Assembly (NCBI GenBank): GCA_028865845.1
Contig: JAGWJK010000009.1
Coordinates: 1 to 16,295 of the forward strand
From: Rhizobiaceae bacterium
Lineage (GTDB): Bacteria; Pseudomonadota; Alphaproteobacteria; Rhizobiales; Rhizobiaceae
Direction: 5' to 3'
DNA: 16,295 nucleotides
In this document: one piece after another, positions 1 to 7,051 of the stretch
Position numbering within the stretch: position 1 is the first letter of the stretch
Layout of the letters: each line of letters begins with the position of its first letter
Program-made: the position numbers and the translations under genes
The notes under the pieces: generated by a model
Told to the model about the DNA's origin: nothing
Seen by the model: only the letters and a program-made list of their open reading frames with translations
Database searches by the model: none

Positions 1-1670
1 GTATCCTGCGCCGGTAAAAAGCCCTTCGGGATGACCACGTAGAGCGCGATGGTCGCTGCCAGCGTGGCGACGGTGACGAGCAGCATCAGTGCACTGCGAT
101 CGACTGCCCAGACGAGGCTGCGCCTGTAACCCTCGATCAGCCGTTCCATGAAGCGATCCGTGCCGGCAAGCAGGCCGCCGCGACGTTCCTTCGGCTGGCG
201 CAGGATGCGGGCGCACATCATCGGGGTCAGCGTCAGCGAAACGATGGCCGAGACGATGACGGCGATGGTGAGCGTCAAGGCGAATTCGCGGAACATGCGT
301 CCGACGATGCCGGTCATGAATAGCAGCGGGATGAAAACGGCAATCAGCGAGAAGGTCAGCGATATGATGGTGAAGCCGATTTCGCCAGCGCCCTTCAGCG
401 CCGCCTGCATCGGGCTTTCGCCCTCTTCGAGATGGCGGGCGATGTTTTCGATCATCACGATGGCGTCGTCGACGACGAAGCCGGTACCGATCGTCAACGC
501 CATCAGCGACAGATTGTCGAGGCTGAACCCGGCAAACCACATGACGCCGAAGGTCGCGATTAGCGACAGCGGCAGCGCCACGCCGGCAATGATCGTCGCC
601 GTGACCGTTCTGAGAAACAGCAGCACGACGAAGATGACGAGGCCGATACTGATGGCGAGCGTCCACTGCACGTCGTGAATGGAGGCGCGGATCGTCTCGG
701 TGCGATCGTTGACGATATCGAGCGAAATCCCCGCGGGCAGCGACTGCTTGAGTTTCGGCAACTGCTGCAGCACGCTCTCGACCGTCTGGATGACATTGGC
801 GCCCGGCTGGCGCATGACGTCGATGATGACCGCTGGCTGGCCCTGGTACCAAGCGCCGACGCGGTTGTTTTCCAGTCCCTCGACGACGGTTGCGACATCC
901 TTGATCTGCACCGGCGCATTGTTGCGATAAGCGACGATGACGGATTTGTAGATCTCGGGATCGACAATCTGGTCGTTGGCCGCAAGCGTGAAGCTCTGCT
1001 GCGTCCCATCGAGCGAGCCCTTGGCGCCGGCAACGCTGGCGGCAACGATGGCCGCGCGCAGATCTTCTAGCGCCAGCCCATAGGAGGCAAGGCGCGGCAG
1101 ATCAGCCTGAATGCGGATGGCGGGCTTGACGCCACCTTGGATGTTGACGTCGCCGACCCCGGAGACTTCGCTGAGCCGCTGCGCCATCATCGTGTCGGCG
1201 AAGTCGCTGAGTTCACGGATGGAATAGCTGTTGGAGCGCAACGCCAGCGTCACGATCGGCGTATCGGCGGGGTTCACCTTCGAATAGGTCGGCGGATAGG
1301 GCAAGGTCCGCGGCAACGTCGAGCCTGCGGCATTGATGGCCGCCTGCACGTCCTGTGCCGCGCCGTCGATATCACGGCCGAGATCGAACTGCAGCGTGAT
1401 CTGGCTGATGCCGAAGGCGCTGGACGAGGTCATCGACGCCAGCGACGGAATCTGCCCGAGCGGCCGCTCGAGCGGCGCTGTCACCAGTGCCGCCATCGTA
1501 TCGGGATCGGCGCCCGGCAGCTGCGTCGTCACCCGAATCGTCGGAAAATCCACCTGCGGCAACGGTGCCACCGGCAGGAACAGAAATCCGAGAATGCCAC
1601 CCAGCAATATGGCGACCCCGAGCAGCGAGGTGGCTATAGGCCGGTTGATGAAAAGCGACGAAACACTCAT
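1..1670 (-). CDS. RND efflux pump permease, MdtB/MdtC-like (partial, C-terminus off the left edge)
   Basis: Inner-membrane, proton-driven RND (AcrB-superfamily) pump subunit exporting drugs or other small molecules with an adaptor and an outer-membrane channel. The ATG at 1670 overlaps the adaptor's stop as ATGA, so the two are translationally coupled. About 556 codons are present, roughly half of a normal ~1030-residue pump. The N-terminus has the usual first membrane helix followed by a proline-rich stretch (LPVAPLPQVDFPTIRV). The fourth helix carries the proton-relay aspartate pair in GFVVDDAIVMIEN (D401, D402; AcrB D407/D408 equivalents), followed by GAGEIGFTIISLTFSLIAV and IPLLFMTGIVGRMFREFA, which closely resemble MdtB/MdtC of Escherichia coli. 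Helices 2-6 and the start of the second half are readable without frameshift. Substrate is unknown. Whether a second RND gene follows, as in true mdtABC, lies outside the window. Confidence 0.95.
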   Translation of the reverse strand, partial: MSVSSLFINRPIATSLLGVAILLGGILGFLFLPVAPLPQVDFPTIRVTTQLPGADPDTMAALVTAPLERPLGQIPSLASMTSSSAFGISQITLQFDLGRDIDGAAQDVQAAINAAGSTLPRTLPYPPTYSKVNPADTPIVTLALRSNSYSIRELSDFADTMMAQRLSEVSGVGDVNIQGGVKPAIRIQADLPRLASYGLALEDLRAAIVAASVAGAKGSLDGTQQSFTLAANDQIVDPEIYKSVIVAYRNNAPVQIKDVATVVEGLENNRVGAWYQGQPAVIIDVMRQPGANVIQTVESVLQQLPKLKQSLPAGISLDIVNDRTETIRASIHDVQWTLAISIGLVIFVVLLFLRTVTATIIAGVALPLSLIATFGVMWFAGFSLDNLSLMALTIGTGFVVDDAIVMIENIARHLEEGESPMQAALKGAGEIGFTIISLTFSLIAVFIPLLFMTGIVGRMFREFALTLTIAVIVSAIVSLTLTPMMCARILRQPKERRGGLLAGTDRFMERLIEGYRRSLVWAVDRSALMLLVTVATLAATIALYVVIPKGFLPAQD

Positions 1671-3223
1671 TGCTGTTGCGCAGGCGCGTTGTTCGAATTG
1701 CTCGAGGCGGAATCGTTGCCGCCGGTCGTTGAGCCTGTATTGGAATTGTCGACATTGGCATTGCCGGCCGTGGCATTGGCATCGTTGCCCTGGCGGTGAT
1801 GACCGCCATTGCCGCCATGCCAATTACCATTGCCTCCGCCCTGGCCACCGTGCTGGCGATGCGGCCGCTGGCCGTCGCTGGCCTGTTGGCCGCCATTGCC
1901 GGGCTGGGCCTCGTTGCCCGGCTGGGTATCGTTGGCGGCGACCGGCTGGCCGTCGGCGGCCGGCGTCGTGGCGTTCGGCGCGGCCGTGCTGTCGCCGTTG
2001 GAAATTGCGACCTTCGAACCGTCCTGCAGACGGGCAAAGCCTGTCGTCACGATCTTGTCGCCGGGCACGATGCCATCGGCAATGACGGCCTGCACGTCAT
2101 CCTGCTGACGCACCGTAACCGGCTTCATCGCCACCGTTTCGTCCTGCCCGATGACGTAGACGAAGGTGCCGTTCGGCCCACGCTGCACGGCAGCGGTCGG
2201 AATGACCGTGACGCCCTTCAGCGTCTCGACCAACAGGCGGGCATTGACGAAGGCGCCCGGCCAGAGCGCGAGCTTGTCGTTCGGGAAATTGGCCTTCAGC
2301 TTGACGGTACCGGTGGTCGGATCGACCTGGTTGTCGACCACGGCGAGGCTACCATTGTCGATCACGGTCTTGCCGTCGCTGGAAATCGCCTGCACGGCGA
2401 GCGTGCCGTTGGCGCTCGCGGCATTGACGCGGGCAAGCTGCTGCTGCGGGATGGAGAAGAGGACCGAGATCGGCTTGATTTGCGACAGCGTCACGATACC
2501 GGTCGTGTCCGAGGAGCTGACGAGGTTGCCGACATCGACATTGCGGATGCCGGTGCGCCCGTCGATCGGCGCCTTGATCGTCGTGTAGTCGAGCGTTGCC
2601 TGGGCGCTTTCGATCGCAGCCTGGTCCGACTGGGTTGCCGCCTGATACTGCGCGACCAGCGACAGCTGGGTATCGACCTGCTGCTGCGTGCCGGAAGCGG
2701 TCTGCACCATACGCTGGAAGCGTTCGAGATCGCGTTTTGCGCCGGCCAGCAGCGCCTCGTCCTGCGCCTTCTTGCCGACGGCCTGGTCGAGCTGCGCCTT
2801 GTAGACGGCATCGTCGATGCGGGCGATGACATCACCCTTCTTGATGTCCTGGCCTTCCTCGAAATCGATCTCGACGACCTTGCCGTTGACCTGCGCGCGC
2901 ACGGTAACGGTATTCAGCGCCTTCACGGAGCCGACGCCATCGATATAGACGGGCACGTCGGAAGATTTCGCATCCGCTGCCAGCACCGGTATCGGGCCTG
3001 CAAACTGCGAGAGACCACCGCGACGCCGGCCGCCGCCCTGTCCTTGTCCCTGGCCCTGCCCGCCGCGACGCTGGCCTTGCGCCTGTTCGCCCGGAGCTGC
3101 AGCGTTGTGTATGCCAAGCATCCGCTCGACGTTGCCAAGCCAGCGGTCACGCGTTTCATAGGCGCCATAGCCCAGCGCGCCGATCACCACCACCGATACC
3201 AGGACCCGAAATGTCCGAGCCAT
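1667..3223 (-). CDS. RND efflux periplasmic adaptor (HlyD/MdtA-like membrane fusion protein) with a long Asn/Gly-rich tail
   Basis: Periplasmic adaptor that links the downstream RND pump to an outer-membrane channel. The 518-residue protein begins with one hydrophobic helix (about residues 5-21), then a Gly/Gln/Arg-rich linker with GQGQGQGGGRRRGG. The MFP core follows: a lipoyl-like half with VNGKVVEIDFEEGQDIKKGD, a Gln/Ala-rich alpha-hairpin, the second half with TIKAPIDGRTGIRNVDVGN, and a beta-barrel with DPTTGTVKLKANFPN. This core is like MdtA, which is about 415 residues long. The extra length is a 110-residue tail from about residue 409, rich in Asn, Gly, Gln and His, with low complexity. 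The start ATG is preceded by a good ribosome site (GGAAGGTGAG). Downstream the stop overlaps the RND start, so this is the first gene of the operon. The upstream gap 3224-3477 is AT-rich around 3310-3390 and should hold the promoter; I could not fix its boxes. Confidence 0.95.
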   Translation of the reverse strand: MARTFRVLVSVVVIGALGYGAYETRDRWLGNVERMLGIHNAAAPGEQAQGQRRGGQGQGQGQGGGRRRGGLSQFAGPIPVLAADAKSSDVPVYIDGVGSVKALNTVTVRAQVNGKVVEIDFEEGQDIKKGDVIARIDDAVYKAQLDQAVGKKAQDEALLAGAKRDLERFQRMVQTASGTQQQVDTQLSLVAQYQAATQSDQAAIESAQATLDYTTIKAPIDGRTGIRNVDVGNLVSSSDTTGIVTLSQIKPISVLFSIPQQQLARVNAASANGTLAVQAISSDGKTVIDNGSLAVVDNQVDPTTGTVKLKANFPNDKLALWPGAFVNARLLVETLKGVTVIPTAAVQRGPNGTFVYVIGQDETVAMKPVTVRQQDDVQAVIADGIVPGDKIVTTGFARLQDGSKVAISNGDSTAAPNATTPAADGQPVAANDTQPGNEAQPGNGGQQASDGQRPHRQHGGQGGGNGNWHGGNGGHHRQGNDANATAGNANVDNSNTGSTTGGNDSASSNSNNAPAQQQ

Positions 3224-3477
3224 AAACTCACCTTCCTTCGTCGCTTCGGCTGTCGATAGGCCGCCGATGCAATATTGCCGCGACTTTAGCTTGCATCGCG
3301 CGGCTTAGGAATTTGGTATGGCCATTAAATTTTGTCCATTTTTGCGCGGGTTAGCGCAACAAACTGTTACATTGGATAAAAATTATGGTTGTGGTTGTAA
3401 AAGTACCAACGGTAAAGCACGCCCGCGCTGTCCTGCGGCCAAAGCCGGTCACAGGCCCTGCGGGTAGCATGCCAAAA

Positions 3478-4464
3478 TTACAGTCTTACGATCAGGCGGC
3501 CGCGAACCTGCCCTGCAAGTATGGCCTTTGCGGCATGCGGCAAGTCCTCCAGCGTGATCTCGCGGACGAAATCGTCATAAGCCGAAAAGTCGAACAGCTC
3601 GGCAATGCGAGCCCAGGCAGCCACGCGTCTGGCATAGGGCTGCATGACGCTGTCGATGCCGAGAAGATCGACACCACGCAGGATGAAGGGCAGCACGTTG
3701 GTCTCCAACGAGACACCGCCGGCATTGCCGACCGAAGCAACGGCACCGTGATATTTGACCTGCTTCAGAAGCTTGCCGAGCATCGCCCCGCCGACTGAAT
3801 CGATGGCCGCCGCCCAGCGTGCGCTTTCGAGCGGCTTGTCGGGCGCAGCGGAGAATTCGTCCCGGCTGAGGATCGTCTTCGCTCCCAGCGTTTTCAGTGC
3901 CGCCGCAAGCTCGGGACGGCCAGAAATTGCGGTGACCTCATAGCCGAGCTTGGCAAGCAACATGATTGCCACCGAGCCGACGCCGCCGCCCGCGCCAGTC
4001 AACAGTACCTCGCCGTTGCCGGGTTCGAGCCCGTTTTCCTCCAGCCGGTCGATCGCCAGCATCGCAGTGAGGCCGGCCGTGCCCATCACCATGGCATCCC
4101 GCGTCGAAAGGCCTTCGGCAAGCGGCACCAGCCAATCGGCGTCGATGCTCGCCTTTTCGGCATAGCCGCCCCAATGACTCTCGCCGACGCGCCAGCCGGT
4201 CAGCACCACCTTTTGCCCGACCACATAACGGGGATCGTCGCTTTGTATCACGCTTCCCGAAAAATCAACGCCGCCGATGTGCGGATAGGTTCTGACCAAG
4301 CCGGCAGCACCGGTCAGAATGAGACCGTCCTTGTAGTTGACGTCAGCCCATTCCACGGCGACCGAGACATTGCCCGGTGGCAGCCGATCGTCGTCAAGCA
4401 CTGCAACGGCAGACGAGACATTGCCACCGGCATCGCGTTCCGTCACCAACGCTCTGAAACTCAT
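3478..4464 (-). CDS. acuI: NADPH-dependent acrylyl-CoA reductase / YhdH-type quinone oxidoreductase
   Basis: Medium-chain dehydrogenase/reductase of the YhdH/AcuI group. Family members reduce acryloyl-CoA to propionyl-CoA with NADPH, a detoxification step in 3-hydroxypropionate, DMSP or related metabolism. I chose the ATG at 4464 (328 residues, the family's usual 324-330) over an upstream in-frame start at 4635: family homology begins at MSFRALVTERD, a GGAGAAAGGG ribosome site lies just upstream, and the longer start would run into the amidase coding region. Visible motifs are DVNYKDGL (41-48), IGGVDFSG (63-70), WGGYAEKA (98-105), the nucleotide-binding GAGGGVGSVA (157-166) and IDSVMQP (280-286). 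The zinc-ligand cysteines of alcohol dehydrogenases are absent, as expected. It lies 31 bp after the amidase on the same strand, probably as one transcript. The exact substrate is inferred from the family only. Confidence 0.88.
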   Translation of the reverse strand: MSFRALVTERDAGGNVSSAVAVLDDDRLPPGNVSVAVEWADVNYKDGLILTGAAGLVRTYPHIGGVDFSGSVIQSDDPRYVVGQKVVLTGWRVGESHWGGYAEKASIDADWLVPLAEGLSTRDAMVMGTAGLTAMLAIDRLEENGLEPGNGEVLLTGAGGGVGSVAIMLLAKLGYEVTAISGRPELAAALKTLGAKTILSRDEFSAAPDKPLESARWAAAIDSVGGAMLGKLLKQVKYHGAVASVGNAGGVSLETNVLPFILRGVDLLGIDSVMQPYARRVAAWARIAELFDFSAYDDFVREITLEDLPHAAKAILAGQVRGRLIVRL

Positions 4465-4495
4465 CGGCCGATCCCTTTCTCCTACGACAATTCCC

Positions 4496-5677
4496 TCACG
4501 ACGGTTCCCGTCCCGAAAGCCGAGCCACCAAAGCCAGCAATGCGCCATCGCTGCCGCGCGCGCCGATGACGGACAAGCCGACCGGGCCGCCTTCGACACG
4601 AACGGCAGGCATGGAGATCTGCGGCAGGCCGGCATGGCCGGAAATCGAGAGAATGCCGAGCGCTTCCTGCCGGTAAGCCTCGAATTCCTCCCGCGAAGAC
4701 CCCTTGCGCGGCGCAGGCCCGGGTGCAGTCGGGATGATCATCACCACGCCATCGGCAAGAGCCGCGTCCATCGCCTGGGCGATCTCCCGGCGTGCGACGT
4801 CGGCCCGCGTAAAATCCTCGTCGGTGACGGCCCGCGCGGCAGCAAAGCGCGCGGCGATATCCGGACCAAGCTCTGCATCATGCGCCTCCACCCATTTGCC
4901 GAGCGTCCGCCAGGCGTCATAACCCTGCCAGAAACGATAGATCTCGGACCGTTCCTCCGGTCCGACGATCGGCAAGGGATCGGTGATGACCTTATCGAAG
5001 TTGGCGGCGACCTTTTCCGCCAGCGGCCGCAGCATGGCGGCAAGCCCTTGATCGACCCCGGTCCAGATATCCGAGGGCAGCCACGCGGTCGAGAAATCGG
5101 CATGGCCGTCGAGGCCCAGGGCACGGCCGACACGGACGAGCGTCCCCGCATCCCGCGCAAACCAGCCGAGCGTGTCGTAGCCCGGCCCGAGCGGCACGAC
5201 ACCACTCATGTCGATCGCGCCATGGCTCGGCCGCATGCCGAAAATGCCATTGAAGGAAGCGGGCAGCCGCACCGATCCGCCCGTATCCGTGCCGAGCGCG
5301 AAATCCACAAGGCCGGCGGCGACGGCCGATGCCGATCCCGACGAAGAGCCGCCAGGCACGCGATCGGGTGCAGCACTGTTGAGCGGCGTGCCGAAATGCG
5401 CATTGGTACCCATCAGGCTATAGGCAAACTCGTCCATATGCGTCTTGCCGGACAGTACGGCGCCCTCGCCAAGAAGGCGTGCAATCACGGGCGCATGCGC
5501 CGGCGCCAGGCCGCGTGCGCGCCGCCAGACCGGGCTGCCATTGCCGGTAATGCGGCCAGCAACATCGATATTGTCCTTGGCGGCGAAGGTGAGCCCGGCG
5601 AGTGAACCGCTCTCTGCGGTGCGCATCGGCTGGGCGAAAAGCTCGATGAAGGCATTGGCAGTATCGATCAAAGGCAT
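4496..5677 (-). CDS. Amidase signature-family hydrolase, AMI1-like
   Basis: Hydrolyses an amide to acid plus ammonia with the Ser-cisSer-Lys triad of the amidase signature family. With the ATG at 5677 it has 393 residues; an in-frame start at 5788 would add 37 residues with no family resemblance and would overlap the neighbouring gene. Triad candidates are K34 in FAAKDNIDV, cis-Ser S111 in PGGSSSGSASAVAAG, and nucleophile S135 in GTDTGGSVRLPA. The spacing fits known members. The stretch with RPSHGAIDMSG and YDTLGWFARDAGTLVRVG is very like plant AMI1, which cleaves indole-3-acetamide to auxin, so an indoleacetamide or aryl-acetamide substrate is a reasonable guess only. The length and N-terminus argue against GatA, the tRNA amidotransferase subunit (about 480-490 residues). 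First gene of the presumed pair with the acrylyl-CoA reductase. Confidence 0.88.
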   Translation of the reverse strand: MPLIDTANAFIELFAQPMRTAESGSLAGLTFAAKDNIDVAGRITGNGSPVWRRARGLAPAHAPVIARLLGEGAVLSGKTHMDEFAYSLMGTNAHFGTPLNSAAPDRVPGGSSSGSASAVAAGLVDFALGTDTGGSVRLPASFNGIFGMRPSHGAIDMSGVVPLGPGYDTLGWFARDAGTLVRVGRALGLDGHADFSTAWLPSDIWTGVDQGLAAMLRPLAEKVAANFDKVITDPLPIVGPEERSEIYRFWQGYDAWRTLGKWVEAHDAELGPDIAARFAAARAVTDEDFTRADVARREIAQAMDAALADGVVMIIPTAPGPAPRKGSSREEFEAYRQEALGILSISGHAGLPQISMPAVRVEGGPVGLSVIGARGSDGALLALVARLSGREPS

Positions 5678-5777
5678 GGCTGCGGTTCCACAACAGACTG
5701 AAACAGAAGCAATCTGCGCTGCTTCGCGAGTAAAACCTGGAAGCGGCGCTGGAACTATAAATCTGGGGTTCTCTGTC

Positions 5778-6887
5778 TTAAAGTACACCCCAGCCGCGAT
5801 AACGGCCGCGGCCTGTCATCTCGCGTACGCCGAGTTCGCCGACCAGATTGAGGGCGCCGCGCTGGGTGACGCCGACATGGCGAGCCACCATCTTCGCCGA
5901 GACGATCGGCCGCGACAGCACGATTTCGATGACACCGGGCAGGCTGCTGTTCGATCGCCGGTCCTTGAGCCGCCGTTCCATCTGCAGTTTGGCGAGCGAC
6001 AATCGGTCGAGCTCCTTCAGTCCTGCCTCGGAGGATAATGTCATGGCCTCGAGAAAGGCGATCAGCCGCGTCGTCCTGTCGGGGGCGCGGCGGCGCTCAT
6101 GCCGGACGGATTTCAGGCCGGTATTCAGAGAAAACAGATGCGAGGTCACCTTGCCGCGGCCGCGCAGATAGGCGCTGACGAGCAAGCCGCCCAGCCAATG
6201 CTGCCGGCGCAGCGGCTCGATCCGCTCCCATGCATCGAAGAGCACGGCAGCACCAAGCGCCGGCGGCAGCAGGTCCGCCTGCCGAATGACGGCTCGCCAA
6301 TTGTCGAGCCGCTCGCTCTCGTCCCAATCCTCATCACGGATAAGCCCGAGAGGATCATCGACGCTTTCGACCTTGGGCTCCGGCATCTTGCCGCTCAGCG
6401 CTTCGCCGGATCGAGCGATGACCGCATCGATCTCGGCGAAATCCATTGAGAAATCATCGTCGTCATCATCCTCTTCGGCTTCCGGCACCGCGATCGCGGC
6501 GGGCCGAGGCGTTACCGTCTCGGCGGCGTCGCCGAGGTCGCTGCGCAACGCATTGAGGCCCGATAGTTCCAGCCCCCATTCCGCATCGGCGTTCCACAGC
6601 CGCCGCCGCGTCCGCAAGACGGCGTGGGCGATCGTCAATTCATGCGTCGGCGTGCGAGCATCCATGCGCGCATCGTGCAGCACGAGATCCTCGACATGCA
6701 CCAATTCGCCGCCGACCCACAGCGCGCCAACCGCATCGAAAAAATGGCCGCGCTCGCGAAAACCGTCGCTGACGGCGTGCCGCAGCACCCGCTCGTCCAG
6801 CCGTGCCAACATATCCTCGGCCTTGGTCATCTCAGGCAGAAGCGTTGTCAGGGGCAGAGTGGAGAGCTCATATCGCATTGGAATCAC
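5778..6887 (-). CDS. RHE_PE00001-type protein: DUF1612 with C-terminal HTH DNA-binding domain
   Basis: A rhizobial protein family of unknown role, first named from a Rhizobium etli plasmid gene; members carry a DUF1612 region and an HTH DNA-binding end. Numbered from the GTG at 6887 it is 369 residues; an ATG three codons later (6878) is an equally likely start, and neither has a clear ribosome site. The N-terminal part reads AEDMLARLDERVLRHAVSDG and FDAVGALWVGGELVHVEDLV, typical of the family. A strongly acidic segment lies at about 136-150 (EAEEDDDDDDFSMDF). The last ~40 residues (AKMVARHVGVTQRGALNLV, then GRGRYRGWGVL) look like a winged or simple HTH, similar in style to Fic-associated HTH ends, suggesting a DNA-binding protein. 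The gene stands alone, divergent from the copper operon and 100 bp upstream of the amidase. Family assignment is from memory of the domain pattern. Confidence 0.85.
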   Translation of the reverse strand: MIPMRYELSTLPLTTLLPEMTKAEDMLARLDERVLRHAVSDGFRERGHFFDAVGALWVGGELVHVEDLVLHDARMDARTPTHELTIAHAVLRTRRRLWNADAEWGLELSGLNALRSDLGDAAETVTPRPAAIAVPEAEEDDDDDDFSMDFAEIDAVIARSGEALSGKMPEPKVESVDDPLGLIRDEDWDESERLDNWRAVIRQADLLPPALGAAVLFDAWERIEPLRRQHWLGGLLVSAYLRGRGKVTSHLFSLNTGLKSVRHERRRAPDRTTRLIAFLEAMTLSSEAGLKELDRLSLAKLQMERRLKDRRSNSSLPGVIEIVLSRPIVSAKMVARHVGVTQRGALNLVGELGVREMTGRGRYRGWGVL

Positions 6888-6983
6888 ATGGTTGATTCGA
6901 TCTTGCGGAAGGTAACACCGCTAGCGGCCGCGACCTAGGAACTTCGCCTCTTTCAACTGTGGACGGCGATGCTTATTTTTTGC

Positions 6984-7014
6984 TTGACCTTCCAGCGACG
7001 GGAAGCTTCATAAG
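6984..7014 (+). promoter_or_regulatory. CueR/HmrR-type copper promoter and operator
   Basis: The -35 TTGACC (6984-6989) and the -10-like CATAAG (7009-7014) are exactly 19 bp apart. This is the stretched spacing that MerR-family activators correct by twisting DNA. The spacer holds a near-perfect inverted repeat, ACCTTCC (6987-6993) and GGAAGCT (7001-7007) around AGCGACG, one mismatch from symmetry. It matches the E. coli copA promoter pattern (TTGACCTTCC then GGAAGGTT). It sits 37 bp before the copper ATPase start, and the operon's second gene encodes the matching regulator. Confidence 0.9.
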
Positions 7015-7051
7015 CCTATCCAACGCTCGTCCCTGAGCATCGGAGTCCCCT

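Noticed and set aside
148..1070. Several open frames on both strands within the RND gene region
   Set aside because: They overlap the minus-strand RND pump, which is readable from 1670 to the window edge with family motifs throughout.
1796..3259. 487-codon open frame on the plus strand
   Set aside because: It is antisense to the adaptor gene, whose minus-strand frame has clear HlyD motifs; the plus-strand product is an Arg/Asp/Leu/His-rich shadow of high-GC coding.
3420..3477. Possible terminator of the reductase gene
   Set aside because: GC-rich with direct rather than inverted matches (CCTGCGG repeated); no stable hairpin or T-run found.
4465..4635. 57-residue N-terminal extension of the acrylyl-CoA reductase
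   Set aside because: It overlaps the amidase C-terminus and lacks homology; a ribosome site precedes the ATG at 4464.
5678..5788. 37-residue N-terminal extension of the amidase
   Set aside because: Overlaps the end of the upstream gene and has no amidase character; start at 5677 fits the family.
6938..6960. GGAAC as a second EcfG-type promoter before the copper operon
   Set aside because: No GTT or TT-type -10 follows at 16-19 bases; the CueR-type promoter explains the operon.
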